Shown here: positions 14,336 to 24,391 of the stretch, piece by piece
Layout: the number at the start of each line of letters is the position of its first letter
How positions within the stretch are numbered: the first letter of the stretch is position 1
Notes under the pieces: model-generated
What the model was told of the DNA's origin: nothing
The model's database searches: none
Seen by the model: the letters and a program-made list of their open reading frames with translations, nothing else
Made by a program: the position numbers and the translations under genes
Source: Bacteroidaceae bacterium
GTDB lineage: Bacteria; Bacteroidota; Bacteroidia; Bacteroidales; Bacteroidaceae
Direction of reading: 5' to 3'
Assembly (NCBI GenBank): GCA_017469925.1
Contig: JAFUFK010000012.1
Span: forward strand, 124,001 to 188,000
DNA: 64,000 bases

Positions 14336-16891
14336 ATGCGAAAATATCTCCTTGCACTGGCGCTCTCCCTGAGCGCCGTTTGTGCTTATTCACAGTCGAT
14401 GACCGACGACCAGGTCATCCAGTTCGTCCAGAAGGAACAAGCCGCTGGCCAGAACCAGCAGAGTATCGTCTCGAAACTGCTGCGCAAGGGCGTCACGCCC
14501 GAGCAGTTGCGCCGCATCCGCCGGAAGGTGGAGGCCGAGCAGAACCAGCCTGGTGCCTTGGACCTGACGGGCAAGTCGAAGAACCAGACCGAGAACCGCC
14601 TGCGTACCAACAAGGAGAAGGCCGAAGACCTGTACCGACAGAAGAACGGCTACATGGTGCGCTCGCAGCGTGAACAGGCCGAACAGCGCTACATGACGCG
14701 CAAGGACCGCCAGGATGCCCTGAACGAGGAAATCGGTTTCCTCGACATCGACTCGCTGGCCTACTACCAGAGCATGTTCGAGCAGGACGACGAGAATCAG
14801 GTCTTCGGTCGCAACATCTTCAACAACGAATACCTGACCTTCGAACCCAACCAAAACATGGCCACGCCCGCCAACTACCGACTGGGCGCGGGCGACAACG
14901 TGGTAATTGACGTCTGGGGGGCCAGTCAGGAGACCTTCGAGGGCACCATCTCGCCCGATGGCTATATCGTCATCGAGGGCGTCGGCCCCATCCGCCTGGG
15001 CGGCCTCTCCGTGAGTCAGGCCACGGCTACGGTGAAGAGCCGGCTGGGCCAGTTCTACTCGGGTTGTAGTTTCAACCTGGCCGTAGGCGAGACCCGTAGC
15101 ATACAGGTCCAGGTGGTCGGCGAAGTCCGCATGCCCGGTACCTATACGCTCTCCAGTTTCTCGTCGGCCTTCAATGCCCTGTATGCCGCAGGCGGCATCA
15201 ACGACATCGGTACCTTGCGCGACATCAAGGTCTATCGCTCGGGCCGCCAGATTGCCACCATCGACGTCTATGACTACCTGCTGAACGGCAACTCGAAGGG
15301 CGATGTCCGCCTCCAGGACAACGACATCGTGGCCGTCGGAGCCTATGAGTGCCTGGTGGCCGTAAGGGGTAAGGTGAAGCGCCCTATGTTCTACGAGATG
15401 AAGCGTTCGGAGAGTGTCCTGCAACTGATTCGCGATGCAGGCGGATTCACGGGCGATGCCTATACGAAGAACGTGCGACTGACCCGCAAGGCCGGTAACG
15501 AATACAGCATGCACACGGTGGATGAGTTCAAGATGTCCGGCTTCACGCTGATGGATGGCGACTCGGTGTATGTCGATTCCGTCATCCCGCGCTTCAGCAA
15601 CATGGTAGAAGTGCGCGGAGCCGTGCGCCACGAGGGCAAGTACGAGCTTGGGGGCGACGTGCAGACCGTCAAGGGCCTCCTGCTGGTGGCCGAAGGACTG
15701 CGCGAGGATGCCTATCAGAGTCGTGCCGTCATGCACCGCGAGAAGGACGACCTCTCGCTCGAGATGGTCAGCGTAGATATCGAGGGCATCCTCGACGGCA
15801 CCGTGGCCGACATCCCCCTGAAGAAGGGCGACGTGCTCTTCGTGCCCAGCACCATCGACATGAAGGGCGAACAGATACTGACCATCCGCGGCGAAGTCGT
15901 CTTCCCGGGCGACTACCAGTATGCCGAGAATACGAATGTCGAAGACCTCATCCTGATGGCCGGCGGTCTCACGCCTGCCGCCTCTATGGCCAAGGTCGAT
16001 GTCTATCGGCGTGTGCAGAACGAGAAGGCCACGGAGGCCACGGAACTCAGTTCAGAGGTGTTCAGCTTTGCACTGAACGACGGGCTGCGCTCTGGCGACA
16101 CGTCCTTTGGCCTGATGCCCTACGACATCGTGGTCGTGCGCAAGAGCCCTGCCTACAACGAGCAGCAGACGGTGCGTGTGGAGGGTTGCGTGAACTTTGA
16201 GGGCGAGTATGCCATGAGCACCAAGAACTATCGCCTGAGCGACCTCGTAAGGGCTGCGGGCGGACTGACAAACCTCGGTTATGCCAAGGGTGCCCGACTG
16301 ACCCGCCAGATGACGGAGGAGGAGAAGATACAGCGTGAAAACTCCCTGCGTGCCGCCCAGATACAGATGTATGAAGAGGCCATGCAGAGTGAGAAACGAT
16401 ACGACATGGCTCAGGCCGACTCGCTGATGTCGCTGAAATTGGACATGGGCGAAACTTATCCCCTGAGCATCAACTTGCAGGAGGCCATCGACAACCCCTC
16501 GAGTGCTGCCGACATCGTCCTGCGCGAGGGCGACCTGCTGACCATACCTCAGTACTCCAACACGGTGAAGGTCAGCGGCGAGGTGCTCTACCCCGTCAGC
16601 ATGGGCTACATGAAGAACAAGTCGCTGAAGTACTACATCAAGCGCGCCGGCGGCTATGGCAACCGCGCCAACAAGAAGGGTGCCTACGCCATCTACATGA
16701 ACGGCTCGGCCGAGAAGATTAACCGCCATTCGTGGGGCGGCAAGGATATCGAGCCGGGTTGCGAAATCGTGATTCCAACCAAGAAGCAGAAGAGCCGCAT
16801 GACGACGGGCGAGATTGCAGCCATCAGCACGGGTAGCGCCTCGCTGGCCAGCGTCGTAGTGGCCCTGGTAAGTATCCTGAAGAAGAACTAA
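14336..16891 (+). CDS. Wza-like SLBB-domain polysaccharide export protein
   Basis: 851 aa. The ATG at 14336 gives a clean signal peptide (MRKYLLALALSLSAVCAYSQ), preferred over 14315. A Q/R/E-rich helical region is followed by a Poly_export domain (NYRLGAGDNVVIDVWGASQ, about 180-260) and then repeated SLBB domains (VVGEVRMPGTYTL, VEVRGAVRHEGKYEL, TIRGEVVFPGDYQY, VEGCVNFEGEYAM, VSGEVLYPVSMGYM). It ends in a hydrophobic segment near the C-terminus. Likely an outer-membrane/periplasmic channel working with the Wzz protein encoded 13 nt downstream. Confidence 0.93.
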   Translation: MRKYLLALALSLSAVCAYSQSMTDDQVIQFVQKEQAAGQNQQSIVSKLLRKGVTPEQLRRIRRKVEAEQNQPGALDLTGKSKNQTENRLRTNKEKAEDLYRQKNGYMVRSQREQAEQRYMTRKDRQDALNEEIGFLDIDSLAYYQSMFEQDDENQVFGRNIFNNEYLTFEPNQNMATPANYRLGAGDNVVIDVWGASQETFEGTISPDGYIVIEGVGPIRLGGLSVSQATATVKSRLGQFYSGCSFNLAVGETRSIQVQVVGEVRMPGTYTLSSFSSAFNALYAAGGINDIGTLRDIKVYRSGRQIATIDVYDYLLNGNSKGDVRLQDNDIVAVGAYECLVAVRGKVKRPMFYEMKRSESVLQLIRDAGGFTGDAYTKNVRLTRKAGNEYSMHTVDEFKMSGFTLMDGDSVYVDSVIPRFSNMVEVRGAVRHEGKYELGGDVQTVKGLLLVAEGLREDAYQSRAVMHREKDDLSLEMVSVDIEGILDGTVADIPLKKGDVLFVPSTIDMKGEQILTIRGEVVFPGDYQYAENTNVEDLILMAGGLTPAASMAKVDVYRRVQNEKATEATELSSEVFSFALNDGLRSGDTSFGLMPYDIVVVRKSPAYNEQQTVRVEGCVNFEGEYAMSTKNYRLSDLVRAAGGLTNLGYAKGARLTRQMTEEEKIQRENSLRAAQIQMYEEAMQSEKRYDMAQADSLMSLKLDMGETYPLSINLQEAIDNPSSAADIVLREGDLLTIPQYSNTVKVSGEVLYPVSMGYMKNKSLKYYIKRAGGYGNRANKKGAYAIYMNGSAEKINRHSWGGKDIEPGCEIVIPTKKQKSRMTTGEIAAISTGSASLASVVVALVSILKKN

Positions 16892-16904
16892 GGAGGAGAG
16901 CAGT

Positions 16905-17975
16905 ATGGAAAAGAAGAACAACGACCAGCATACGATAGACCTGAGCAAGGTGTTCCGTACCCTGTGGAGCCAGAAGAAACGGTTCGTAAAGGTTTGGGTG
17001 TGGACTTTCATCCTCTCCTGCATTTGGATTCTGCCTCAGCCACGCTACTACGTCAGCAATGTGAAGCTGGCACCGGAGATGAGCGGGGAAAGTGCCGGCG
17101 GGGGACTTGCCTCCATCGCCTCCTCCTTTGGCTTCGACCTGGGGGGCATGGGCGGACAGGATGCCATCTATCCCGAGCTGTACCCCGAACTCTTCGAGAA
17201 CCCGGAGTTTGTGGTCAGCCTCTATGGCATACATGTGACGACGAAGGACGGCGACGTCAGCACCGACTACTTTACCTACATGAAGAAGCACCAGAAGAAG
17301 AATCTCCTGACCGAGCCCTACCACTGGACGATGAGGAAGATAAAGGGTTTCTTTGAGGAAGAGGATAAGACTCCCCGAGGCACGGGCGTAAGCGACATCA
17401 ACCCCTTCCGCATGAACCGCAAGGACTACAAGCTGATGATAGGCATCATGAAGAATATCACCTGCTCGGTAGATAAGAAGACCAGCGTCGTCACCATCAG
17501 CGTGACCGACCAGGACCCCCTCGTCAGTGCCACCATGGCCGATAGCGTGAGACTGCACTTGCAGGACTTCATCATCCGCTATCGTACAAGTAAGGTGACC
17601 GAGGACGTAGCCCACTATCAGGAGATGCGCGACAACGCCGAACGGGAGTACGACGTGGCCATGAGGGCCTACAGCCGTTACTGCGATACTCACCAGAATG
17701 TCTTCTTGCAGAGTTTCCAGAGCGAAAGGGACAAGCTGGAGGGCGAATTGGCTCTCAAGCAGAATGCCCTGACGGCCATGGAGACGCAGTTGCAGGCTAC
17801 GAAGGTGAAGTTGCAGGAGAAGACCCCGGCCTTCACCACCCTGAAGAGTGCCACGGTGCCCGTCCGCCCTGCCGGTCCGAAGCGTATGCTTTTTGTGCTG
17901 ATGATGCTTGTCCTCGTCAGCATGGTATATGCCGGTGTATTGTGTAAGGACGAAATCTTTGGCATTCGCGGATAA
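16905..17975 (+). CDS. Wzz-type chain-length determinant
   Basis: 356 aa. Two membrane helices bracket a periplasmic domain: about residues 27-46 (VWVWTFILSCIWILP) and about 326-346 (LFVLMMLVLVSMVYAGVLC). The interior has a predicted coiled coil (about 225-310). The proline/glycine segment before TM2 (PVRPAGPKRM) is typical of Wzz/GNVR proteins. There is no kinase domain; the tyrosine kinase is encoded separately at 29924-32383. GGAG ribosome-binding site 7-9 nt before ATG. Confidence 0.9.
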   Translation: MEKKNNDQHTIDLSKVFRTLWSQKKRFVKVWVWTFILSCIWILPQPRYYVSNVKLAPEMSGESAGGGLASIASSFGFDLGGMGGQDAIYPELYPELFENPEFVVSLYGIHVTTKDGDVSTDYFTYMKKHQKKNLLTEPYHWTMRKIKGFFEEEDKTPRGTGVSDINPFRMNRKDYKLMIGIMKNITCSVDKKTSVVTISVTDQDPLVSATMADSVRLHLQDFIIRYRTSKVTEDVAHYQEMRDNAEREYDVAMRAYSRYCDTHQNVFLQSFQSERDKLEGELALKQNALTAMETQLQATKVKLQEKTPAFTTLKSATVPVRPAGPKRMLFVLMMLVLVSMVYAGVLCKDEIFGIRG

Positions 17976-18000
17976 ACGACTGAAAACAAGGTTGGGGCTT

Positions 18001-19176
18001 ATGCAAATCCGGCTTCGCGAACTTTCCCTGTTACCCTGTGGCTTGATGATGGTGTTTGCCCTTCAGGCATCCATCGTGCCTCTCGCCATCGAAATGCCCA
18101 TGGCCTCTTATGGCATTTTGGCCTTGATGCTCATGTGCTCCGTGGTAGTTCTCTACTTTATTGTTCGCCAGCGCACCATTACGCGCACGGACTTGATAGT
18201 TATCTTCTTCCTGACCTTTATTGCTCTGTCCTCTTTTGCGCACGGAACCGACGGAATCCACTGGGTGTACGTCGGTTTCAGCGTATGTCTGATTCGCTTC
18301 ACCTTCAACTTCTATCAGCACCATCTCACGCCCCTGATTGTCGGGCTGACGCTGGGCTTCTCGGTTTCTGTGTTCCTGCAGCTCTACCAGCTGGTCACAC
18401 AACCAGACCTTTGGATGATAGCAGAGAATAAGGAGGTGACGGTGTATATCCTGGGTGGCAACTACAACCAGATGGGTTCTCGCCTGCTTGTCGCAATGGT
18501 GCTCAACCTGTTGTGTACGAGAATCAGCAAACTCTTCTACATCCTGTTGGTTCCCACCGTCATTTCCTGTATCGCCATCCCCCTGATGGTAGGCTCGATG
18601 ACGGCCGCCACCAGTATCCTGTTGTTCCTGCTGATGTGCCTCGTTCCTTGGCCACGTCTGCGCCGTATGGGCATCGTGGCGCTGCTGGTTTTTGTGGCAT
18701 TGTTCCAACTGCTGGTCTGCTTTAATGGCAAGGGCATCGAAAACAGTGACCTGGCAGTCTGGTTCGTGGAAGATGTGCTGGGCAAGGACATCACCTTTAC
18801 CAACCGCACCCACATGTGGGACTCGGCATTGCGTATCATCATAGATTCTCCGCTGTGGGGCTATGGGTTCCCCGACAAGGACTGGTACCTGACCCACATG
18901 TCGTCGTTTGCCATTGGTCCGCACAATGTCATGTTGGCCATGCTAATCTATGGCGGGGTAGTGACGTTTGCCATCTACCTATACATACTTGTCCGTTCCA
19001 TCTTGCAGGCGGCTGGTGTCCATGGCTACGGGGCTGACGTCCTTTTGAGCGGAATCGCCATCATCAGCCTGATGCAGTTGATGGAGGTCTATTCTGTCCC
19101 CATCATATTTGCCCTCTTCCTGTTAGCCGAATACTATCCCCAACTGCATAGCCAACTTGCCCCTCCGGATGAATAG
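18001..19176 (+). CDS. O-antigen ligase/polymerase-like membrane protein (Wzy-like)
   Basis: 391 aa from the ATG at 18001; the in-frame extension to 17908 overlaps the Wzz gene and is rejected. About ten hydrophobic helices. A large loop follows helix 8, and within it are NRTHMWDSALRIIIDSPLWGYGF and GPHNVMLAMLIYGG, the typical Wzy_C pattern (R...W...G.G...HN). Probably polymerises lipid-linked repeat units in the periplasm. Its 3' end overlaps the flippase gene by 8 nt. Confidence 0.85.
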   Translation: MQIRLRELSLLPCGLMMVFALQASIVPLAIEMPMASYGILALMLMCSVVVLYFIVRQRTITRTDLIVIFFLTFIALSSFAHGTDGIHWVYVGFSVCLIRFTFNFYQHHLTPLIVGLTLGFSVSVFLQLYQLVTQPDLWMIAENKEVTVYILGGNYNQMGSRLLVAMVLNLLCTRISKLFYILLVPTVISCIAIPLMVGSMTAATSILLFLLMCLVPWPRLRRMGIVALLVFVALFQLLVCFNGKGIENSDLAVWFVEDVLGKDITFTNRTHMWDSALRIIIDSPLWGYGFPDKDWYLTHMSSFAIGPHNVMLAMLIYGGVVTFAIYLYILVRSILQAAGVHGYGADVLLSGIAIISLMQLMEVYSVPIIFALFLLAEYYPQLHSQLAPPDE

Positions 19177-20698
19177 CAATACACGCCTCATCGTAAACAC
19201 CTTGGCCCAGAACATTCGGACGCTTATCAACATCGTTCTGTCGCTCTACTCCACACGCATAGCCATGGAGGCGCTCGGACATTCGGACTATGGCATCTAC
19301 ATGTTGGTGGCGGGCATCGTGTCGCTGCTGTCCTACCTCAACAATACCCTCATCATCACCACACAGCGATTCTTAAGCTACGCAGCGGGGGCAGGCCGGA
19401 AAAAGGAAATGAAGCAGATCTTTGCCAACAGCTACCTAATACATTGGTTGGTAGGCCTGTCGTTGGCATTGCTTTTTGCCTCGCTTACTTCACTGATTTT
19501 TAACGGGCACTCGCTGAATATTCCTGTGGGTAAGGCAGGGGAGGCAGAGATTGTCTATTGGTTTGTCATCCTCTCGGTGTTGATTACCTTCATTACGGCT
19601 CCCTTCCGTGCGTTGCTTATCAGCCACGAGAATATCGTCTATATCTCTATCGTGGATGTGCTGGATGGCGTACTGAAGCTGGGACTTGTATGCTCCCTCT
19701 TGTTCGTGGAGCATTGGCGCCTTCCCCTTTATGCCCTCATCATGGCCAGTGTGATGCTGTTCAACTTCATTATGCTGTCTTGCTTCTGCTACTGGAAGTA
19801 TGAGGAGTGCACCCTTCTTCCCCGCATTCGCCAGTGGGACACTGCCATCTGCCGGAAACTCATGAACTTTGCTACCTGGACGATATATGGGATGGCCTGC
19901 GTCTATGTCCGTACGCAAGGCATCGCCGTTATCCTCAATCGCATGTTTGGGACCATCGCTAATGCAGCCTACGGCATTGCCACACAGGTCTTCGGCTCAG
20001 TACAGTTTCTGTCACAGGCCATATTGAACGCCTTCTCGCCCCAGATTATCAAGGCTGAAGGCTGTGGCGACCGAGGACGTTCTATCCATTTAGCCCTGTC
20101 GGCCTCGAAGTATAGTTTCCTGCTTCTTTCTCTGGCAGTGATTCCCCTTGTGACGGAGATGCCATCCCTGCTTCGTATCTGGCTTGGCAAAGTCCCGGAG
20201 CACGCCGTCCTGTTCTGCCGTATGATGCTAATTGCCTCGTTATGTGATCAGGCAACCATCGGACTGGGCAACCTTAACCAGGCCATAGGGCGCATTCGCA
20301 ACTACACACTTGTCACCTTTACGGCCAAGGTTTTGTGCATCCCCGTCATCATCCTATTCCGCTCTCATGGGCTGATGCTGGTTGTGTGTGCATACGTGGG
20401 CTTTGAAATTCTTTCGGCCGCCATCCGTGTACCATTCCTTATGCACACGGCAGGATTGCGGCTGGACGATTATCTGGGAAAGGTCTTTTTCCGCATTGTT
20501 GTGCCTGCACTGGCGATGGTCGTGGGCAGTTGGTTAGTGGTGCATTGGGTGCCGGCGGCCAATTGGCGCTTCCTCGTCGTAACTTTGGTGACAACGCTAA
20601 CAGGACTTATAGCCATCTGGTATGTCGCAATGACGCCCTCAGAGAATGCGCTCATCCGGAATCTTGTCTTAAAACGCCTGAACAATGAGAAGAATTAA
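19169..20698 (+). CDS. Wzx-type polysaccharide flippase
   Basis: 509 aa from the ATG at 19169 inside the end of the Wzy-like gene. Twelve to fourteen hydrophobic segments of the MOP/PST family. The N-terminus NTLAQNIRTLINIVLSLYSTRI and YGIYMLVAGIVSLLSYL are characteristic of Bacteroidetes flippases. Moves the undecaprenyl-linked unit across the inner membrane. Overlaps the next gene by 14 nt. Confidence 0.9.
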   Translation: MNSNTRLIVNTLAQNIRTLINIVLSLYSTRIAMEALGHSDYGIYMLVAGIVSLLSYLNNTLIITTQRFLSYAAGAGRKKEMKQIFANSYLIHWLVGLSLALLFASLTSLIFNGHSLNIPVGKAGEAEIVYWFVILSVLITFITAPFRALLISHENIVYISIVDVLDGVLKLGLVCSLLFVEHWRLPLYALIMASVMLFNFIMLSCFCYWKYEECTLLPRIRQWDTAICRKLMNFATWTIYGMACVYVRTQGIAVILNRMFGTIANAAYGIATQVFGSVQFLSQAILNAFSPQIIKAEGCGDRGRSIHLALSASKYSFLLLSLAVIPLVTEMPSLLRIWLGKVPEHAVLFCRMMLIASLCDQATIGLGNLNQAIGRIRNYTLVTFTAKVLCIPVIILFRSHGLMLVVCAYVGFEILSAAIRVPFLMHTAGLRLDDYLGKVFFRIVVPALAMVVGSWLVVHWVPAANWRFLVVTLVTTLTGLIAIWYVAMTPSENALIRNLVLKRLNNEKN

Positions 20699-21587
20699 AC
20701 GACTTATATGGGACGTGATGCTGTATGTGGCAGGGCAGATATCTCCCAGACTGCTGGCCACATGGCGCTACCGCATGATTACGGGACGTTTTATGGATTG
20801 GAATCATCCGCGTGACATCAACGAGAAGATTCAGTGGCTCAAATTCAATAGTGACACCAGCCAGTGGCCACGACTCGCGGATAAATATGCCGTGCGGGAG
20901 TATGTAGAGGAAAAAGGATTGGCTGACATACTCGTGCCATTCATCGGGAAGTGGGACAAGGCCGAGGATATAGATTGGGAGATGCTTCCCAACCAGTTTG
21001 TCATGAAGACCAACCATGGGAGTGCCGATGCGCTTATTTGCAAGGACAAATCTGCGATAGATACGGCCTTTTATACGAGATTCTTTGCGCGACAACTGAA
21101 GACGAAGTCTGGCCCTGCAACAGGCGAACCGCACTACGACAAGATACCTCCCTGCATTGTGGCTGAGGAATTGCTGGACTCGTCCCAACAGGACTATCCG
21201 TCGTCGTCTCCCATCGACTATAAACTCTGGTGCTTCGATGGTCGGCCCGCTTACTTCTTTGTTTGTCTCAACCGTACCAAGGAATCCTGTGAGGTGGCGA
21301 CATATGATACGGATTGGAACTTCTATCCTCAGTATATAAAGCGGGCAGACCACTACATCCCGTGTACGACACCTTTGCCACGCCCCAAGTGTCTGGAGCA
21401 GATGCTTGTCGTGGCTCGTCGGCTCTCAGAGGGTTTCCCTTGTGTTCGGGTTGACCTCTACGAAGTGGGTGGCAAGGTGTACTTTGGCGAGATGACCTTT
21501 ACCCCTGCCTCAGGTAATAACAGCTTCTATCCTCAGGAATTCCTTGATATTCTTGGTGATTTGTGTAAAATCGAAGGCCATGCATAG
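20685..21587 (+). CDS. TupA-like ATP-grasp protein
   Basis: 300 aa. It matches the TupA-like ATP-grasp family seen in polysaccharide loci: NEKIQWLKF, LADKYAVREYV, PNQFVMKTNHGSADALIC, IDYKLWCFDGRPAYFFVC, CVRVDLYEVGGKVYFGEMTF (metal/ATP-binding E near the end). The family is thought to ligate amino-acid-like groups to the glycan; the substrate here is unknown. It overlaps both neighbours, consistent with tight operon translation. Confidence 0.85.
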   Translation: MRRIKRLIWDVMLYVAGQISPRLLATWRYRMITGRFMDWNHPRDINEKIQWLKFNSDTSQWPRLADKYAVREYVEEKGLADILVPFIGKWDKAEDIDWEMLPNQFVMKTNHGSADALICKDKSAIDTAFYTRFFARQLKTKSGPATGEPHYDKIPPCIVAEELLDSSQQDYPSSSPIDYKLWCFDGRPAYFFVCLNRTKESCEVATYDTDWNFYPQYIKRADHYIPCTTPLPRPKCLEQMLVVARRLSEGFPCVRVDLYEVGGKVYFGEMTFTPASGNNSFYPQEFLDILGDLCKIEGHA

Positions 21588-22476
21588 CTTCTCTATCATC
21601 ATACCCCACCACGAGATACCCACGCTCTTGCAGCGTTGCCTGAACAGCATCCCCCAGCGGGACGACGTGCAGGTCATCATCGTGGACGACAACAGTTCAC
21701 CGGATAAGGTGGACTTTGCGCGCTTTCCTGGTGCAGAACGGTCGGACGTGACGCTGGTGTTTGACAAGCAGGGCGGCGGTGCCGGACATGCGCGTAACCT
21801 TGGACTGGAGCATGCCGATGGCGATTGGCTCGTGTTTGCAGATGCTGACGATTATTTTACGCAAGACTTCTACGAGATTATCTCTACATTTAGGCATGCA
21901 GAGGCCCAGATGGTGCTTTTTATGGCAGATAGCGTGGACTCTGATACGGGACAGCCTTCGGACAGGCACCAGCAGTTGAACGACTACGTTCGTATGGCCA
22001 TGGCAGGGAAAGTCTCTGCGAGGGAGGCTTCATTGGCAATGCCTACCCCGTGGTGTCGTATGGTACGTCGGGATTTGGTGGAACGGTGTCAGATTCGTTT
22101 CGACGAAACTCCGTCGGCCAATGATGTGATGTTCGTCGTCAAAGCCACAACCTGGGCCGATCGGGTGATAGTATCTGACCGGGTGCTCTATACCGTGACG
22201 ACACGGGCGGGGAGCCTGTGGAATAGTACGCGTCGCAGCGTGGATAATTATCTTTGTCGTGTAGGCGTGTATATCCGTCGGAATCGCTTCTATGAGGAGC
22301 AGCACATAGGGCGAAAGAAACCTGTTCTCCTTTATGTGTGGGATGCCCGTCGTTACGGACTGGCCGGAGTGTGGAAAACCTTGTGCCTGGCATTGCGTGA
22401 AGGGGCCTTGTTCTCAGGGTTTGGTACATTGCTGTGGATTGTAAAATGTCATATAAAAGGAGTAAGACCAGTATGA
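21580..22476 (+). CDS. Family 2 glycosyltransferase
   Basis: 298 aa from the ATG at 21580, giving MHSFSIIIPHHEIP; the longer start at 21544 lies inside the ATP-grasp gene. GT-A fold with VIIVDDNSS, the GGGAGHARNLGLEHADGDWL segment and DADD (metal-binding DxD). The C-terminal region is basic with no strong membrane helix. Adds one sugar to the lipid-linked unit; specificity cannot be read. Confidence 0.88.
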   Translation: MHSFSIIIPHHEIPTLLQRCLNSIPQRDDVQVIIVDDNSSPDKVDFARFPGAERSDVTLVFDKQGGGAGHARNLGLEHADGDWLVFADADDYFTQDFYEIISTFRHAEAQMVLFMADSVDSDTGQPSDRHQQLNDYVRMAMAGKVSAREASLAMPTPWCRMVRRDLVERCQIRFDETPSANDVMFVVKATTWADRVIVSDRVLYTVTTRAGSLWNSTRRSVDNYLCRVGVYIRRNRFYEEQHIGRKKPVLLYVWDARRYGLAGVWKTLCLALREGALFSGFGTLLWIVKCHIKGVRPV

Positions 22477-23606
22477 AGAGGATTCTCTATTTCACCCCCA
22501 TGGACATCGGTAAGCGCTTCGGTGGCGGATTGGCCTCGAGGGCGTATTATGATGCGGTTTGCCGCCTGTTCCCTGGTCAGGTGGATTTGATGCTTCCCGA
22601 GGAGTATTGCGTCGGGCCGTTTGCCGATGCCATAGCCGTCCCGCCCCGTTCGCGGATACGTGCCTTGCTGAGTGGAAGCCTTCATCGCTATCGCCTCTTC
22701 ATGCGCGATTATCTTCGTCGGAATGCCCATCTCTATTCCCTGTGCGTGCTGAATGACGGCTTCCGCGCGGGTGACATGATGGACATGATACATGGTTTTG
22801 GCCTGCGGACAATGGTTGTCCATCACAACTTCGAGCGGGAGTATCACATGGGCTCCAAGAGCATCTTCACCTTTGGCGGGCATTATGCAGGCCTCGTTGT
22901 TCGCAATGAGCGTCAGGCCTATGTCAAGGCCCATGTGAATTGTTTTCTTACGGCGGCCGATGCCCAACTCTTTGAACAGGCTTATGGAAAACGAGCCCAC
23001 AATTACCTGCTGGGCGTCTTTGAAGCCGCGGATAGTAAACTCCCGTTGTTGCAGGAGGTGCGGCGTGAGCCGTTGGTAGCCATCACAGGTAGCATGAATA
23101 CGGCTCAGACGGAGTTCGGGGTGATGAATTTCCGTGAACGCTACTTCCATTGCCTGCGGGAACTCTTGCCCGACTGGAAAGTTCGCATCGCAGGTCGTAA
23201 TCCATCAGAGCCGATTCGCGCTTTTGCTGATGAATATCCCGATGTAATCGAGCTTATACCTAACCCGGAAGATATGTCGGAGGTGGTGAATCCGTGTGGC
23301 GTATTCCTTTGCCCCACACATGTGGGCGGCGGGTTGAAGCTACGTGTCATGGACGGACTTCGCCAGGGCTTGCCTGTGCTGACCCACCGTGTCTCGGCCC
23401 GTGGCTATGATGCGTTCGTGGGAGAACCGTTCTTTGCGGTTTATGAGGACGAGGACTCCTTCCGGGAGGGGCTGCAAAAGGTTACTTCGCTTACGCTTAC
23501 ATTGGAGACTCGTAAACAGATACAGAAACAATATGCTGCGGTCTTCGGCTTTGAAGCCGGACTAAGGCGAATGGAGAAAATCTTGGCCAATTTCACAGAT
23601 GAGTAA
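22473..23606 (+). CDS. GT4-like glycosyltransferase
   Basis: 377 aa from the ATG at 22473, preceded by a good AAAGGAG site. N-terminal Rossmann entry LYFTPMDIGKRFGGGLASRAYYDAV. The C-terminal half contains VRIAGRNPSEPI, then LCPTHVGGGLKLRVMDGLRQGLPVL, the donor-binding pattern of GT-B family 4 enzymes. Overlaps the preceding gene by 4 nt and the next by 8 nt. Confidence 0.85.
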   Translation: MKRILYFTPMDIGKRFGGGLASRAYYDAVCRLFPGQVDLMLPEEYCVGPFADAIAVPPRSRIRALLSGSLHRYRLFMRDYLRRNAHLYSLCVLNDGFRAGDMMDMIHGFGLRTMVVHHNFEREYHMGSKSIFTFGGHYAGLVVRNERQAYVKAHVNCFLTAADAQLFEQAYGKRAHNYLLGVFEAADSKLPLLQEVRREPLVAITGSMNTAQTEFGVMNFRERYFHCLRELLPDWKVRIAGRNPSEPIRAFADEYPDVIELIPNPEDMSEVVNPCGVFLCPTHVGGGLKLRVMDGLRQGLPVLTHRVSARGYDAFVGEPFFAVYEDEDSFREGLQKVTSLTLTLETRKQIQKQYAAVFGFEAGLRRMEKILANFTDE

Positions 23607-24390
23607 CATAAAGATTTCGGTTGTCATCCCTTCCTACAGGCCTCAGAGGTACACCTTTGAGTGCCTGGAGTCGCTTAAACGACAGACGCTTTCGCCCGAA
23701 GAGTATGAGGTAATTGTCATCCTGAATGGAGACAAGGCGCCCTATTATTCGCAATTGGAGGAGGCCCTGCCGGCCAACGGACGGTTGTTGTATTCGCCCG
23801 CAGCCTCGGCCTGCTCCTCACGCAACATGGGACTTGATGAGGCCCGTGGCGAGTACATCTGTTTTATCGATGACGATGACCTGGTGTCGCCGTCTTATTT
23901 GGAGGAACTCCTGAAGCATGCCCGCAGGGACGTTATCGCTGCCAGCAACTGCCTATCGGTCTATGACGACGGGCATACGGGAGAGAACCCCTATACGCAG
24001 GAGTATAAGCGTTGCGCGGAAAAGGGTGTGCAGCCATTTTACCAACCCAAGAAGATATTCTCCGTGCCTTGGATGAAGTTGATTCATCGCGATGTCATCG
24101 GCGACCGGCGCTTTGATGAGCACTTCCCCAGCGGGCAAGACGCTCTGCTAATGTTTGAGATATCCGATAGGATGGAGAAGGTACGGTTCGCGTCGTCGGA
24201 TGCGGTATATTATTGGAGACAGAGGGGTGGGAGCCTACACAAGTTGAACTATTCCAGGCTCATTTCCAAGTATGGCAGGCTGGCATGGGCCTATACCCGG
24301 CTTTACTTCGGGAGTCCGTTGCAGTATAATCTCCTGTTCTATCTTACTCGCCTGCTGGCTTCGGTTCATGCAATAATTGTAAGGAAGTAG
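23599..24390 (+). CDS. Family 2 glycosyltransferase
   Basis: 263 aa. GT-A fold: ISVVIPSYRPQRYTFECLES at the N-terminus, ACSSRNMGLDEARGEYICF, then the DDDD metal-binding stretch (IDDDDLVSP). A later SGQDALLMFEIS segment corresponds to the acceptor/catalytic (ED-like) region. The C-terminal helices may be membrane-associated (LLFYLTRLLASVHAI). One of three sugar-adding transferases in the forward operon. Confidence 0.88.
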   Translation: MSNIKISVVIPSYRPQRYTFECLESLKRQTLSPEEYEVIVILNGDKAPYYSQLEEALPANGRLLYSPAASACSSRNMGLDEARGEYICFIDDDDLVSPSYLEELLKHARRDVIAASNCLSVYDDGHTGENPYTQEYKRCAEKGVQPFYQPKKIFSVPWMKLIHRDVIGDRRFDEHFPSGQDALLMFEISDRMEKVRFASSDAVYYWRQRGGSLHKLNYSRLISKYGRLAWAYTRLYFGSPLQYNLLFYLTRLLASVHAIIVRK

Positions 24391-24391
24391 T